64,000 nt of DNA from Microcoleus vaginatus WJT46-NPBG5 (GTDB lineage: Bacteria; Cyanobacteriota; Cyanobacteriia; Cyanobacteriales; Oscillatoriaceae), in contig JAHHHM010000005.1 in NCBI GenBank assembly GCA_019359355.1, forward strand, positions 124,001 to 188,000. Direction: 5' to 3'. The notes under the pieces are model-generated. The model had not been told where the DNA came from. It did not search any database and saw only the letters and a list, made by a program, of their open reading frames with translations. The position numbers were made by a program, and so were the translations under genes. Positions 1-8,206 of the stretch are shown here, piece by piece; positions within the stretch are counted from its first letter, which is position 1; every line of letters starts with the position of its first letter.

Positions 1-1
1 T

Positions 2-292
2 TCTTGGCAGTGCAAATCTTTTCAATATCCTTACTTGTCAAACTTGGCAGTGCGGAGATCTGCTCGCCGGCAAGGAGTAGCGCGGCAATTGCTGACTGCC
101 TGTGAAGCCAAGGCTTTAGAATGGGGATTTCCAGACCTTTACCTCCATGTTTTAGAAAATAACAATCAAGCGCGACGGCTTTATTTCAAGGCCGGTTATC
201 GGCTACAACAAGTTGAGGCCGGCTTGAATTCTTGGTTACTCGGTCAGCCTAGACGAATTTTGTTACGCAAGCGGCTCGAAACCAGCCATTAA
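2..292 (+). CDS. GNAT-family N-acetyltransferase, C-terminal part (cut by window edge)
   Basis: The reading frame is open from base 2, so the gene begins upstream of the window; the first in-frame TTG at 35 is not a believable start because it lies inside the fold. The visible 96 residues hold the acetyl-CoA binding segment of the GNAT fold: the strand 'YLSNLAVRRSARRQGVA', with the Q/R-x-x-G-x-A loop that grips the pyrophosphate, then a helix, and later 'NNNQARRLYFKAGY', the typical second half of RimI-like enzymes. The family moves an acetyl group from acetyl-CoA to an amine; the substrate cannot be told from this part. The gene ends at TAA 290-292. An imperfect hairpin and a T-rich stretch follow at 406-456. 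Confidence 0.85.
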   Translation, partial: SWQCKSFQYPYLSNLAVRRSARRQGVARQLLTACEAKALEWGFPDLYLHVLENNNQARRLYFKAGYRLQQVEAGLNSWLLGQPRRILLRKRLETSH

Positions 293-405
293 ATCAATCT
301 GAGGCCGGTTGCCGTTTCACTTCGACCGCCCCGTCGGTCGCCTTCTGATCTGAAATGGTTAGGAACGAGGAAACTGCTTTAGACAAGCCGGCTGGATGAA
401 CCAAG

Positions 406-456
406 AATCCGCCTTCCCTTGGAGGCGCGGATCTTCAAAGAATCTTGTCTTTTTTG
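406..456 (+). terminator. Weak terminator-like hairpin after the GNAT gene
   Basis: ATCCGCCTTCC pairs imperfectly with GGAGGCGCGGAT across a very short loop, and a T-rich stretch (448-456) follows some 16 bases later. A second small hairpin, CGACCG/CGGTCG with a 6-base loop, lies at 323-340. Neither has the stem-plus-immediate-T-run form of a clear intrinsic terminator. Confidence 0.25.
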
Positions 457-542
457 ATAACTAAATTGCGTCATCATAAGAAGTAGAGAGAACGATCCCA
501 TCGGTCGTTAACTAACCGCACCCTCAGCCGGCTTTTGACGCA

Positions 543-1088
543 ATGGATAACTTCAGCACTGACCCGCCCGCCTCCAAATCTGATGAAGTTCAGGGGAGGA
601 AAAATGAAAGTACAAAATCTTCTCAGAGCTTGATCCGGTACGCTCACGGCTCTGAAATCCTGACGCAGCTCAATAGCGGACAGTTGCTAGTGGTGGACAG
701 CCATCAGCGCAGTGGCTTAATTCTTTATAAACGCTTTCACACAGAATTTGCTGGGCCGGGAGCAGCGGTTGGCGGTTTTTTTGATATTGACTGTCAGCGC
801 ACAGTGCCGGTAGGCAACCTGAGTTTGGTTTATCCAGAAACTCACGAGGCGAGACAGAAGGCTTTTTGGACTCGGCGGCATTGGATTCGGCTGATGGAAC
901 AGCTCACGGAAAAATCAGGGCCACTGCAGCGAGCGCAGATGCTTTTGACGCAGTTTGAATATTATTTTGACCCAGAGACGGTAGCGCAAATACAGGATGA
1001 GGCTTTAGCCGGCTTGGTGGGTGTTTTACCGCAAACGCTGCGGATGGTGCGCCAGAGTCTTAAAAAGCCGGCAGTCGTGAGAGCGTAG
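543..1088 (+). CDS. Conserved hypothetical cyanobacterial protein
   Basis: This 181-residue soluble protein has no signal peptide, membrane segment or catalytic motif that I recognise. The first 30 residues are polar and probably disordered. The rest is a compact mixed fold with the phrases 'LVVDSHQRSGLILYKRFHTEF' and 'VGGFFDIDCQRTVPVGNLSL', and a C-terminal helical part ending in 'KKPAVVRA'. It looks like a member of the unnamed proteins widespread in filamentous cyanobacteria (impression, not verified). The start ATG at 543 lacks an obvious Shine-Dalgarno sequence. No operon partner: hisC faces it from the other strand, with CCCCATG repeats between. Confidence 0.6.
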   Translation: MDNFSTDPPASKSDEVQGRKNESTKSSQSLIRYAHGSEILTQLNSGQLLVVDSHQRSGLILYKRFHTEFAGPGAAVGGFFDIDCQRTVPVGNLSLVYPETHEARQKAFWTRRHWIRLMEQLTEKSGPLQRAQMLLTQFEYYFDPETVAQIQDEALAGLVGVLPQTLRMVRQSLKKPAVVRA

Positions 1089-1140
1089 ATGGGACTGCTG
1101 AGTTTTGAGTGAAAGAGGGGAGAGAGGGAGCAATCATCTT

Positions 1141-1182
1141 GATGCCCCATGCCCCATACCCCATGCCCTATTTCCCATTCCC
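1141..1182. repeat. CCCCATG-type short tandem repeat
   Basis: Between the converging 3' ends of the hypothetical gene and hisC lies a degenerate head-to-tail array of GCCCCAT / ACCCCAT / GCCCTAT / TTCCCAT heptamers. The same heptamer family recurs at 17389-17427, 25475-25566 and 54290-54325, and in reverse orientation at 2327-2352. Confidence 0.8.
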
Positions 1183-2313
1183 CTACAAAATCGCTTGCAA
1201 CCGCTGAAGTGTGCGCGTATTCTCTTCAGGGGTGCCAACGGTGATGCGAATGCCGCCGCCGGTGTGACGGATTAGCGTTCCTTGAGTTTTAAGTTGCTGA
1301 ATCAGGTGACTGAGGGCTGCATCCATGTCACCGGCATCTTTGAGGCGTAGGTAAATAAAGTTAGCGTTACTGGGCCAAACTTGCAGCTGCGGGATTTGGT
1401 TGAAAGCGTTAATTAACCGGCTGCGCTCGTCTAAAATTTGGGGAATTATGCCTAAGAGTTGTTGCCGGTTCGTCAGGGCAACTTCGACCGCAGCTTGAGT
1501 AAAACTCGGCAAGTTGTAAGGCAAGCGGACTTTTTCGAGGGCGCTGATCAGTTCTGGATGGGCAACCGCATAACCGGCTCGATGGGCAGCTAAACGGAAG
1601 GCTTTGGAGAAGGTGCGTAAAATCACCCAGTTTGGTCGCTGGGGCAATTCTCCGACAAGGGTTGTCTGACTGAATTCAAAATACGCCTCGTCAATAACTA
1701 CCAAGATATTTGCCGGCAAACTTTTGAGCCAGTCGATTTCTGTTGGGGTTAAGGCGTTAGCAGTGGGGGAATTGGGATGGACGACAAACACCGCGCGAAT
1801 CGGTGGATTTTGCGTTTGTTCAATCGCCTTTTGAGCTGCTGCCAAGTCGATTTCAAAATTCGCTTCAGATCGCCCAACAGATACCACTGGAATGTCTAAA
1901 GTTTGCGCCAAAATCCCGTACATAGAGAAGGTGGGGTTGGCAACGAGAATCGAGCCTTCTCCCCCCAGACAAGTGGCAATTAATAAAGAGCGAATCAGTT
2001 CATCCGAACCATTGCCTACGGAAATATGGGCTGAAGTAATTTTAGCGGCTGCAATCAACCCAACAGATTCACTGACATATTCGGCAATCGCTTCTTTAAT
2101 GGCAGCATGACTGCCATCGGGATAGCGGTTAGATTCGATAAGCCGCTCAAAGGTGAATGCTAGCTTTTGTTTGAGTTCGTCGGGCAAGTCGTAGGGGCAT
2201 TCGTTGGTATCAAGCCGATCAATGGAGGACTGAACGGGTTCACCGGCACTGCCGCCTGGGTGGGGCGTGTAGGCGCGGAGTTTGCTTAAATCTGAACGGA
2301 TGAAGGGCAGCAT
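1183..2313 (-). CDS. hisC: Histidinol-phosphate aminotransferase
   Basis: A PLP-dependent class I/II aminotransferase that converts imidazole-acetol phosphate and glutamate to histidinol phosphate in histidine synthesis. The family signature is clear: '[12 protein letters not shown]' near the N-terminus, the PLP-site 'VGNGSDELI', 'HPNSPTAN', the 'DEAYFEF' segment, the PLP lysine in '[15 protein letters not shown]', and a C-terminal arginine segment '[14 protein letters not shown]'. The frame stays open to 2415, but the extra 34 residues are encoded by repeat DNA, so I place the start at ATG 2313 ('[13 protein letters not shown]'), giving a normal 376 residues. It lies downstream of hisB on the same strand; the 160-base gap is filled with repeats. 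Confidence 0.93.
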   Translation of the reverse strand: MLPFIRSDLSKLRAYTPHPGGSAGEPVQSSIDRLDTNECPYDLPDELKQKLAFTFERLIESNRYPDGSHAAIKEAIAEYVSESVGLIAAAKITSAHISVGNGSDELIRSLLIATCLGGEGSILVANPTFSMYGILAQTLDIPVVSVGRSEANFEIDLAAAQKAIEQTQNPPIRAVFVVHPNSPTANALTPTEIDWLKSLPANILVVIDEAYFEFSQTTLVGELPQRPNWVILRTFSKAFRLAAHRAGYAVAHPELISALEKVRLPYNLPSFTQAAVEVALTNRQQLLGIIPQILDERSRLINAFNQIPQLQVWPSNANFIYLRLKDAGDMDAALSHLIQQLKTQGTLIRHTGGGIRITVGTPEENTRTLQRLQAIL

Positions 2314-2326
2314 GAAGGGGCTAGGG

Positions 2327-2352
2327 AATGGGACATTGGGCATTGGGCGAGT
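2327..2352. repeat. Reverse-oriented CCCAATG-type repeat
   Basis: GGGAATGGGACATTGGGCATTGGG just upstream of hisC is the reverse complement form of the CCCCATG/CCCAATG heptamers found at 1141-1182 and elsewhere. Confidence 0.6.
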
Positions 2353-2381
2353 CTGTGGTAACTCACCACAGGCGAGGGATG

Positions 2382-2437
2382 GGGCAAGGCTTCGCCAACC
2401 TAAAGGTATGGGCAAGGCTTCGCCAACCTAAAGGTAT
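2382..2437. repeat. Two perfect 28-bp tandem copies plus a partial third
   Basis: Bases 2382-2409 and 2410-2437 are identical 28-mers that begin GGGCAAGGCTTCGCC and end AAAGGTAT; a third copy starts at 2438 (GGGCA) and then diverges. The array lies in the hisB-hisC spacer. Perfect identity suggests a recent duplication. Confidence 0.9.
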
Positions 2438-2476
2438 GGGCACTGCCTCTCCCACTCAAAACTCAGAACTAGGCGC

Positions 2477-3121
2477 TTACAGAACACCTTTGGAACTGGG
2501 GATGGTGCCGGCACGGCGAGGATCGACTTCGGTTGCCATTCGCAGGGAACGAGCAAAGGCTTTAAAGGTGGCTTCAATAATGTGGTGCGAGTTAATGCCG
2601 TCTAACTGGCGGATGTGGAGAGTCATTTGGCTGTGGTTAACGAGGGCGACGAAGAACTCGCGCACAAGTTGGGTGTCGTAGGTGCCAACGCGTTGAGTGG
2701 GAATTTGCAATCCGTAGCTGAGGTGAGGGCGTCCGGAAAAGTCTAGGGCGACTTGAACGAGGGCTTCATCAAGGGGGGCAATGAAATGGCCAAAGCGGAC
2801 GATGCCTTTGCGATCACTGAGGGCTTTTCCCAAGGCTTGTCCTAGGGTGATGCCGACATCTTCGTTGGTGTGATGGTCGTCTATTTCTATGTCGCCGGTT
2901 GCCCGCACGTCTAAGTCTAGCAGCCCGTGGGAGGCGATTTGGTGCAGCATATGGTCTAGGAAGGGAACGCCGGTGTTGGCGGTGCAGGTGCCGGTGCCGT
3001 CGAGGTTGACGGTGACCTGTACATCGGTTTCGCCGGTGGTGCGGCTGACGGTGGCGCTGCGTGCCGGTGAGGGCACATCAAGATTGGGAAGCGGTTGAGC
3101 GTTGCGGTCGCGTGTCTGCAT
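2477..3121 (-). CDS. hisB: Imidazoleglycerol-phosphate dehydratase
   Basis: Catalyses the Mn-dependent dehydration of imidazole glycerol phosphate to imidazole acetol phosphate, two steps before the product of hisC. The monofunctional IGPD fold is complete: '[18 protein letters not shown]', '[18 protein letters not shown]', the metal-binding '[17 protein letters not shown]', and a second metal histidine cluster '[19 protein letters not shown]'. The frame is open to 3214, but the homologous region starts near '[14 protein letters not shown]', so ATG 3121 is the likely start (214 residues, normal size). With hisC it forms a two-gene histidine block on the minus strand. Confidence 0.95.
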   Translation of the reverse strand: MQTRDRNAQPLPNLDVPSPARSATVSRTTGETDVQVTVNLDGTGTCTANTGVPFLDHMLHQIASHGLLDLDVRATGDIEIDDHHTNEDVGITLGQALGKALSDRKGIVRFGHFIAPLDEALVQVALDFSGRPHLSYGLQIPTQRVGTYDTQLVREFFVALVNHSQMTLHIRQLDGINSHHIIEATFKAFARSLRMATEVDPRRAGTIPSSKGVL

Positions 3122-3327
3122 GATTGCTGCTGACTTAGAAAAGGCATCCGTTTTATTATCTCTTTTTTGGTGCCGGTTACAGTTTTTACCGTCTTTGGAG
3201 GTGGGGCTTATCACTTCCGAGAGAGTGAAGAGGTTGGTTGGTTTCCTGCTGAAGATGGATTCGCTTTATTAAGGATATTGATACATTGATGAGTATCCTG
3301 AACCGATTGAAAAAAGAGAAAAGAAAC

Positions 3328-3642
3328 ATGAAGCGTTCTGATTTGTCAAAAGTTGCTGGTGCTGGCGTTCTTGCCCTGAGCTTAGCGATTCTTCCTGGTG
3401 TGATGCCGGCTTCTGCCCAAACTAACACCGCTCCTGCCGGAACTAATGGAACGAATAACGATACCAATAGAACTGTCGTTGACACAACCCCCCTTCAAGA
3501 GAGTGAGGACGATAACAATCACTGGGGTGCCTTAGGTTTATTAGGTTTAATTGGTTTGGCCAATCTCTTCCGCAAGGACGAACCAACCCGTTTTCGCGAC
3601 CCCGATCCGGCTGCCACTTCCTCAACAACAACAAGATATTAA
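3328..3642 (+). CDS. Small exported WGxxGxxG-family protein
   Basis: A 104-residue protein with a clear signal peptide ('VAGAGVLALSLAILPGVMPASAQ', predicted cleavage after ASA), a Thr/Asn-rich low-complexity stretch, then 'HWGALGLLGLIGLANLFRK', which fits the WGxxGxxG motif with a short hydrophobic helix and basic stop, followed by a hydrophilic tail. WGxxGxxG proteins resemble protein-sorting tails, but their function is not known. I prefer ATG 3328 because the signal peptide begins there; an upstream TTG/ATG pair at 3286-3291 would add 14 basic residues. A strong intrinsic terminator follows at 3667. The gene stands alone, divergent from hisB. Confidence 0.75.
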   Translation: MKRSDLSKVAGAGVLALSLAILPGVMPASAQTNTAPAGTNGTNNDTNRTVVDTTPLQESEDDNNHWGALGLLGLIGLANLFRKDEPTRFRDPDPAATSSTTTRY

Positions 3643-3666
3643 TCACAACAAAATGCAGTCTAATTC

Positions 3667-3702
3667 GAGCCGGCTATGGTAAATTAGCCGGCTCATTTTT
3701 TT
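3667..3702 (+). terminator. Intrinsic terminator between convergent genes
   Basis: Perfect 9-bp stem GAGCCGGCT / AGCCGGCTC (3667-3675 and 3686-3694), 10-base loop, then A and seven Ts. It ends the WGxxGxxG gene. The stem itself contains the GCCGGC motif that is abundant in this genome. Confidence 0.9.
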
Positions 3703-3743
3703 GCCTTGCAATTTAACCACTCATTCAAGTTTAAGCCGGCTCT

Positions 3744-5450
3744 CTAAATTGCTGATTCACTGCCGGTTACGCCTGTCTGTAAAAGTTTAGCCAAGGCATC
3801 GGCAGGAATAGGCCGGCTAAAGTAGTAGCCTTGGATTTCATTACACCCGTGGGATTTGATATATTCAAACTGATCTTGCGTCTCCACGCCTTCAGCAGTG
3901 ATCTTTAATTCCAGACTTTTTGCTAAGGATATGATTGCGTTTGTAACGGCTGCGTTATGGGGATCGGCAACAACATCCCGGACAAAAGAGCGATCAATTT
4001 TTAGAGTGTCAATGGGAAAATGTCTCAAGTAATTTAAGGATGAGTAACCTGTCCCAAAATCATCCAGTGCTAGGGTAATGCCTCTGTCACGTAATTGCTG
4101 TAAGATATTAATTGTATTTTGAATATTATCCACAAACAAGCTTTCCGTTACTTCTAATTCTAGATAAGCAACATCCATACCTGTTTCTTCAAGGATCTGG
4201 GTAATTCGCTCTACTAAATCAGATTGATCGAATTGACGGGCTGATAAATTAACAGCCATCCTGATCGGTGGCAGTCCAGCTTCTTGCCAGATACGGTTTT
4301 GAGTGCAGGCGGTGCGTAAAACCCATTCCCCAATGGGGACAATTAAACCGTTGGCTTCGGCTAGGGGGATAAATTTAACCGGCGAGACGAATCCTAGCTC
4401 AGGGTGTTGCCAGCGCACGAGTGCTTCTACACCAACAATTTGGTTATGGTTAAGATCGACTCGTGGCTGATAGTGTAAATGAATTTCATTGCGTGCCAGG
4501 GCATGACGCAATTCATTTTCTAAAGTTAACCGTTCCTGCAATTGAGCCTTCATCTCAGCCCCAAAAAACTGATAGCTGCTCTGTGCTTGTCGTCTTGCTT
4601 CATACATTGCTGTATTGGCATTTCCCCAAAGCTGATCGACTTGAGAGCCATCAAAAGGATAGACTGCAATGCCAAGACTGACGCTAATATGTAACGGCTT
4701 ATTTTCAATGAAAAAATTTGTGGAAAAAGTAGAAAGGATTTCCTTACATAAAGGTAATATATCTTCTGATGCAATGAGGTCAGTTTGAGCGAGGGCAAAT
4801 TCATCTTTGGCAACACGACTGAGGAGATCGGTTTGGCGCACAATCTCGCTGAGTCGCTGGGCAGCTTCCCTGAGTAATAAATCACCGACATCGCGCCCCA
4901 AGGCATTGTTGATCTCTGATAGATTTTTTAGCTTTAACGAGATGACGGCTAATAGCCGGTTATTGTCCTGTGATCGGATTAAAGCCTGTTGGAGACGATC
5001 TTGGAATAAGGCTTGATTGGGTAGACCTGTGAGGTTATCGTAATTCGTGAGATGCTGAATAACTTCGTCTAGTTGTTTAATCGTTCGGACTGTATCTGCC
5101 ATCAAAATGCCGGCTTCATCTGTAAATTTAGTGGGCAGGTTGGGTAGCTTTTTCTGGTTTGAGTATTCTCTTAAGGTTAAAAAGGTGAGAATCACAGGTG
5201 CTAAAAGATTATGCAAGGCATAGAGTGTAAGGACGGTGCCGGTTAGTGTCGCAACTAAAGCAATTCCGAGTATACGCAACGTCATCTGAAATGACGATGA
5301 GTTGGTCGTCAGAAAATAAAGCAAAAGGGTTAAAAGGGGTACATGAGTGCCTAAAAAGGCAACTAGCATGATTTTTCCCTTGTAGCTAGGCGGACGTTGA
5401 AAGCGTGAGAGGAATGAGTACAGCCGCAGATTAGGGTGATTGATATGCAT
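3744..5450 (-). CDS. Membrane c-di-GMP phosphodiesterase with degenerate GGDEF domain
   Basis: 568 residues. Two hydrophobic segments (about 28-46 and 57-90) anchor it in the membrane; a short linker leads to a GGDEF-type domain (about 130-300) and an EAL domain (about 310-560). The GGDEF signature reads 'RVAKDEFAL', with AK in place of GG, so cyclase activity is unlikely. The EAL domain keeps the catalytic motifs 'EALVRW', 'NLSARQF', the Glu of 'LELEVTES', 'DDFGTGYSSL', 'KIDRSFV' and 'EGVET', so it should hydrolyse c-di-GMP. In known proteins a degenerate GGDEF can bind GTP and activate the EAL. There is no recognisable sensor domain apart from the membrane part. Single gene, convergent with the WGxxGxxG gene. 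Confidence 0.9.
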   Translation of the reverse strand: MHINHPNLRLYSFLSRFQRPPSYKGKIMLVAFLGTHVPLLTLLLYFLTTNSSSFQMTLRILGIALVATLTGTVLTLYALHNLLAPVILTFLTLREYSNQKKLPNLPTKFTDEAGILMADTVRTIKQLDEVIQHLTNYDNLTGLPNQALFQDRLQQALIRSQDNNRLLAVISLKLKNLSEINNALGRDVGDLLLREAAQRLSEIVRQTDLLSRVAKDEFALAQTDLIASEDILPLCKEILSTFSTNFFIENKPLHISVSLGIAVYPFDGSQVDQLWGNANTAMYEARRQAQSSYQFFGAEMKAQLQERLTLENELRHALARNEIHLHYQPRVDLNHNQIVGVEALVRWQHPELGFVSPVKFIPLAEANGLIVPIGEWVLRTACTQNRIWQEAGLPPIRMAVNLSARQFDQSDLVERITQILEETGMDVAYLELEVTESLFVDNIQNTINILQQLRDRGITLALDDFGTGYSSLNYLRHFPIDTLKIDRSFVRDVVADPHNAAVTNAIISLAKSLELKITAEGVETQDQFEYIKSHGCNEIQGYYFSRPIPADALAKLLQTGVTGSESAI

Positions 5451-6048
5451 AAGGAAGAATTTGAGATTAAGCGAACACAGGCTTAAGGGATCACCTAGCT
5501 TTAGGTTAATAAATGAAGATATTCAGTCTTGAGGGGCGTTTCTTTGTAGTATAGGACACAATCAAGGTTGATCTTTTACCACTTCTTCGGAGCCGTCAAG
5601 GGTAGACTTAACTTTTAGAATGTGTAAAATTTTTCTTAACGATGGTGTTTGCTAGGCATTTGATGCACAGCCAAGAGTGCAATCAATCTTTTAAGCACCA
5701 GAGAAATTGATGTAGCCGTCCTGAGATGTGCCACTTTTACAGATATTTACTGTTGGAAGAAGAAAGCATCCCTGTTAAAATGCCCTTTCACCGGCAGCGC
5801 TCTCAACAGACTTTTTTAGGGGGTTAGCCCTTATTCCTTATATCATTTTTATGGGAGGAGTTCAAAATTCTTATTTGGCTGCAATCAAAGATGGATTTGA
5901 TAAAGTCATCTTTGATTTTCGTCTTCCCTTTGCAGCCTTTGTCAGAAGTTTAGCTCAGATAAAGTGTTGCGAGCCGGCTTCATCTTGCTTTTATAAAACC
6001 TGAATTCAGGATAATCATGGCTTTGATTAATCGCTGATTTCTATTAAT
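5451..6048. other. 598-bp spacer without a recognisable gene
   Basis: Between the start of the GGDEF-EAL gene and the end of the sugar kinase gene. No long open frame with coding character is visible. It holds one strong nested inverted repeat (5877-5937). The remainder is AT-rich sequence in which I recognise nothing. Confidence 0.6.
5877..5937. ncRNA. Nested inverted repeat, candidate structured RNA or hairpin element
   Basis: The inner arms AATCAAAGATG (5883-5893) and CATCTTTGATT (5907-5917) are perfectly complementary over 11 bp with a 13-base loop. The outer arms GGCTGCA (5877-5883) and TGCAGCC (5931-5937) are perfectly complementary over 7 bp and enclose the inner hairpin, with unpaired bases only on the 3' side. 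The strand is undetermined. No T-run follows, so a terminator is unlikely. Confidence 0.35.
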
Positions 6049-7080
6049 TTAACCGGGCGAGCTCGTCTGCATAGCGAGTAAAGCGGCACCGTAAGCCGGC
6101 TCATGCTTTGCCCAAATTACGGTGGCTGAAGGGATAATTTCTGCCAGTGAGGTGGCAAACCGGCCTCGCAAATTTGCGACCCCGCGCCAAACTCCCCCCA
6201 TTGTCACCACTTCAAAGGTTTCTTCTGGCTTAAATAGTGCCTGACTTACGACTCGTGCCGCTAAAACTAATTCCTCAACAGCTTCATTAATAATGTTATT
6301 GGCTATCAAGTCGCCGGCTGCTGCTGCCTCATCAATAATGGGTGCTAAAGCTGCAATTTGTTTGACACCCCATCCGCGCCGGTAAATGACTTCCACTAAA
6401 TCTTCAATGCTGTTGAGATTGAGATGTTTTGTGATTCGCTCAGTTAAAATTGTTTCACCTAAACGCCCGTCATAAGAGCGCACGACAGCGCTTAAACCAC
6501 GGATGGCGATGTGATAACCGCTGCCTTCATCGCCCAGAAGATAGCCCCAACCGCTGGCTCTTTTTGTCTGTCCCTGATGGTTTTGCCCAAAGGCGATTGC
6601 GCCGGTGCCGGCAATGATCACAACGCCCACCGGCTTACCGACTCCACCGACTAAGGCAATTGCAGAGTCATTGCAAACGATGACACGAGATGAGTCAAGA
6701 ATTGACAGTTGAGAATGTAGAAGATGATCAGCGCTCAATTCTTGATGATTGATTTCTAGAGAAGGCAGCTGTAATGACGGCTTCACCGGCAGTTCACTGC
6801 TTGAAAGCAACTGCTGCACCAACCCGCGCACCGCTTGGACATCCTGGGAACGCCCGACGCCGGCTAATCCCACACAGATCGCTTCAACGCTGACTTCCCC
6901 AAGTGGTGCGGCTGCTTGGGCGATCGCGTCTCTAATTGAGTTGCCGGCTGCTTCGAGTCCTACTGTTTGATAATTAGAAGGGCCGGCTTCTCCTCGCCCG
7001 ATCGCTTGCCCGGTTTTATCCATCAAGATGCAAACCGTCTTGGTGCCGCCGCCATCTATTCCTAAGACACAGCCTTTCAT
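6049..7080 (-). CDS. N-acetylglucosamine-kinase-like / BadF-type ASKHA ATPase
   Basis: 343 residues of the acetate/sugar kinase-Hsp70-actin fold. Phosphate-1 motif 'GIDGGGTKTVCILMD' at the N-terminus, phosphate-2 motif 'VIIAGTGAIAFG' near residue 155, and 'LLGDEGSGYHIAIRGL', a signature of the BadF/BcrA and GlcNAc kinase group. The likely reaction is ATP-dependent phosphorylation of an amino sugar from cell-wall or glycan recycling (inferred from the family; substrate unproven). Odd point: the segment encoded by about 6690-6780 looks like in-frame repeat DNA. It contains a perfect 10-bp inverted repeat (6696-6705 / 6735-6744) and codes for 'INHQELSADHLLHSQLSILD', which looks out of place between two conserved strands. 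Confidence 0.8.
   Translation of the reverse strand: MKGCVLGIDGGGTKTVCILMDKTGQAIGRGEAGPSNYQTVGLEAAGNSIRDAIAQAAAPLGEVSVEAICVGLAGVGRSQDVQAVRGLVQQLLSSSELPVKPSLQLPSLEINHQELSADHLLHSQLSILDSSRVIVCNDSAIALVGGVGKPVGVVIIAGTGAIAFGQNHQGQTKRASGWGYLLGDEGSGYHIAIRGLSAVVRSYDGRLGETILTERITKHLNLNSIEDLVEVIYRRGWGVKQIAALAPIIDEAAAAGDLIANNIINEAVEELVLAARVVSQALFKPEETFEVVTMGGVWRGVANLRGRFATSLAEIIPSATVIWAKHEPAYGAALLAMQTSSPG
6690..6780. repeat. Inverted-repeat element inside the sugar kinase gene
   Basis: CAAGAATTGA (6696-6705) and TCAATTCTTG (6735-6744) form a perfect 10-bp stem around a 29-base loop. The surroundings are made of TTGA/TTCT/GATGATTG-like words common in cyanobacterial spacer repeats. The reading frame is kept. 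Confidence 0.5.
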
Positions 7081-7107
7081 TAAGCCAACTCCTGTGCCGG
7101 TTGTCTG

Positions 7108-7398
7108 TTACTGGGCCTGTGAGGACTTGGGCTTTTTGTTATAGAGCAACATTCCCAGCCCCACAAGTAAAATGGCTATCACCGGATTATTTTCTGGGAT
7201 AGATTTTGGGGCAGGTGTTGTGGCAAAGCTAGAGGCTATGCGCTGGTTTCGGCAAATGCCACCACTGCAATTCAGCGTCCAGCCGGTGGGCGACGAGGCG
7301 TTTTGTGCCGCTGCGGGAGACGCGAGGGCAAGTGCAGAAATCTCCACACCGGAAACGGCAATTAACGATAGAGCAACCTGAGAAATAAGCTTTGACAT
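7108..7398 (-). CDS. Small exported protein with C-terminal membrane helix
   Basis: About 96 residues. An N-terminal signal peptide ('ISQVALSLIAVSGVEISALALA', with an AAA site) is followed by a short domain containing two cysteines in 'LNCSGGICRNQ', a Pro-rich linker 'TPAPKSIPENNPV', a hydrophobic helix 'AILLVGLGMLLY' and a basic tail 'NKKPKSSQAQ'. The end resembles a PEP-CTERM sorting tail (motif, helix, basic cluster), but PEN replaces PEP and the tail is longer, so I do not call it one. I start at ATG 7398; a TTG three codons upstream is also possible. It is transcribed in the same direction as, and 27 bp upstream of, the sugar kinase gene, possibly as one operon. Confidence 0.55.
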   Translation of the reverse strand: MSKLISQVALSLIAVSGVEISALALASPAAAQNASSPTGWTLNCSGGICRNQRIASSFATTPAPKSIPENNPVIAILLVGLGMLLYNKKPKSSQAQ

Positions 7399-7537
7399 TG
7401 TGAGCATCGAAAGCGAGCAATTGAATTTATCATACTTACAGAGCGGCTTAAATATATGTATCGTAGGATGTAAACTGTCACATTTTATGATTGTTTTTCA
7501 AGCTGCCGTTGTGATGACTAAAGTTACATTGACGGGC

Positions 7538-8206
7538 TTACTTAGTAGCCCCTGATACTTGACAGAATCGGCAAATTGCTTGCCAAAGCTGGGGCATGAC
7601 GTTACCCAAGCCGTGATCGCTGTCCAGTTCTACCAGTTGCACCCAAGGGCGAGTGCAGGCAAAGTTCCGGCTGGCTTGTACTGGAATCACTTCATCGTGA
7701 ATCCCATGCAAAATTAGGGTAGGGACGGGTCTTTGCAACTGGTGATCGGGATACTGGCCGGCATCTCTAAGAAATTCATAACTCAAAGGGAGCGATCGCT
7801 TCTGTCCGTAGTGATACACCGGCAGATATTTTTCTCTTTCCCAGCGCTGTATTTGTTCTTCTCCGAGTTTTGCCAGCCAATGGGTGAGAAATTCAAACGC
7901 CGGTGCGAGGAGGACAACTCGTTTGACTTGTGGGTATTGTTGTGCCAGCCAAGCAGCGGTTAACCCGCCAAAACTAGAGCCTATTAAGGTAATTGATGAG
8001 GGTGCCGGCGGAAATTCCGCTTGAACTTGTGTGATTTGCCGCGTTAAAGTAAGGTGAGAAAAATCTCCCTGATTTAGATCGGGCAATTTCATAGAAATTT
8101 GCAACGAACTAAAACATTTGGCAAGGTACATTGCTTTTTGAGATTGCGGGCTAGATGCAAACCCGTGCAAGTAGATATAAGTCGGCAAATCTTCTGATGA
8201 ATACAT
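7538..8206 (-). CDS. YqiA/YcfP-family alpha/beta hydrolase (esterase)
   Basis: A 222-residue single-domain alpha/beta hydrolase. The N-terminal 'IYLHGFASSPQSQKA' carries the oxyanion loop typical of YqiA/YcfP proteins, 'LIGSSFGGLTAAWLA' is the nucleophile elbow (second Ser of GSSFGG), the acid is the Asp in 'LHGIHDEVIP', and the catalytic His lies in 'DSDHGLG'. Members are small cytoplasmic esterases of unclear natural substrate. No signal peptide. It stands alone, about 140 bp from the small exported protein gene and divergent from the methyltransferase. Confidence 0.85.
   Translation of the reverse strand: MYSSEDLPTYIYLHGFASSPQSQKAMYLAKCFSSLQISMKLPDLNQGDFSHLTLTRQITQVQAEFPPAPSSITLIGSSFGGLTAAWLAQQYPQVKRVVLLAPAFEFLTHWLAKLGEEQIQRWEREKYLPVYHYGQKRSLPLSYEFLRDAGQYPDHQLQRPVPTLILHGIHDEVIPVQASRNFACTRPWVQLVELDSDHGLGNVMPQLWQAICRFCQVSGATK

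Noticed and set aside
2314-2415. Longer hisC start at 2415
   Set aside because: The extra 34 residues are coded by tandem repeats and do not match the aminotransferase N-terminus; ATG 2313 gives normal length.
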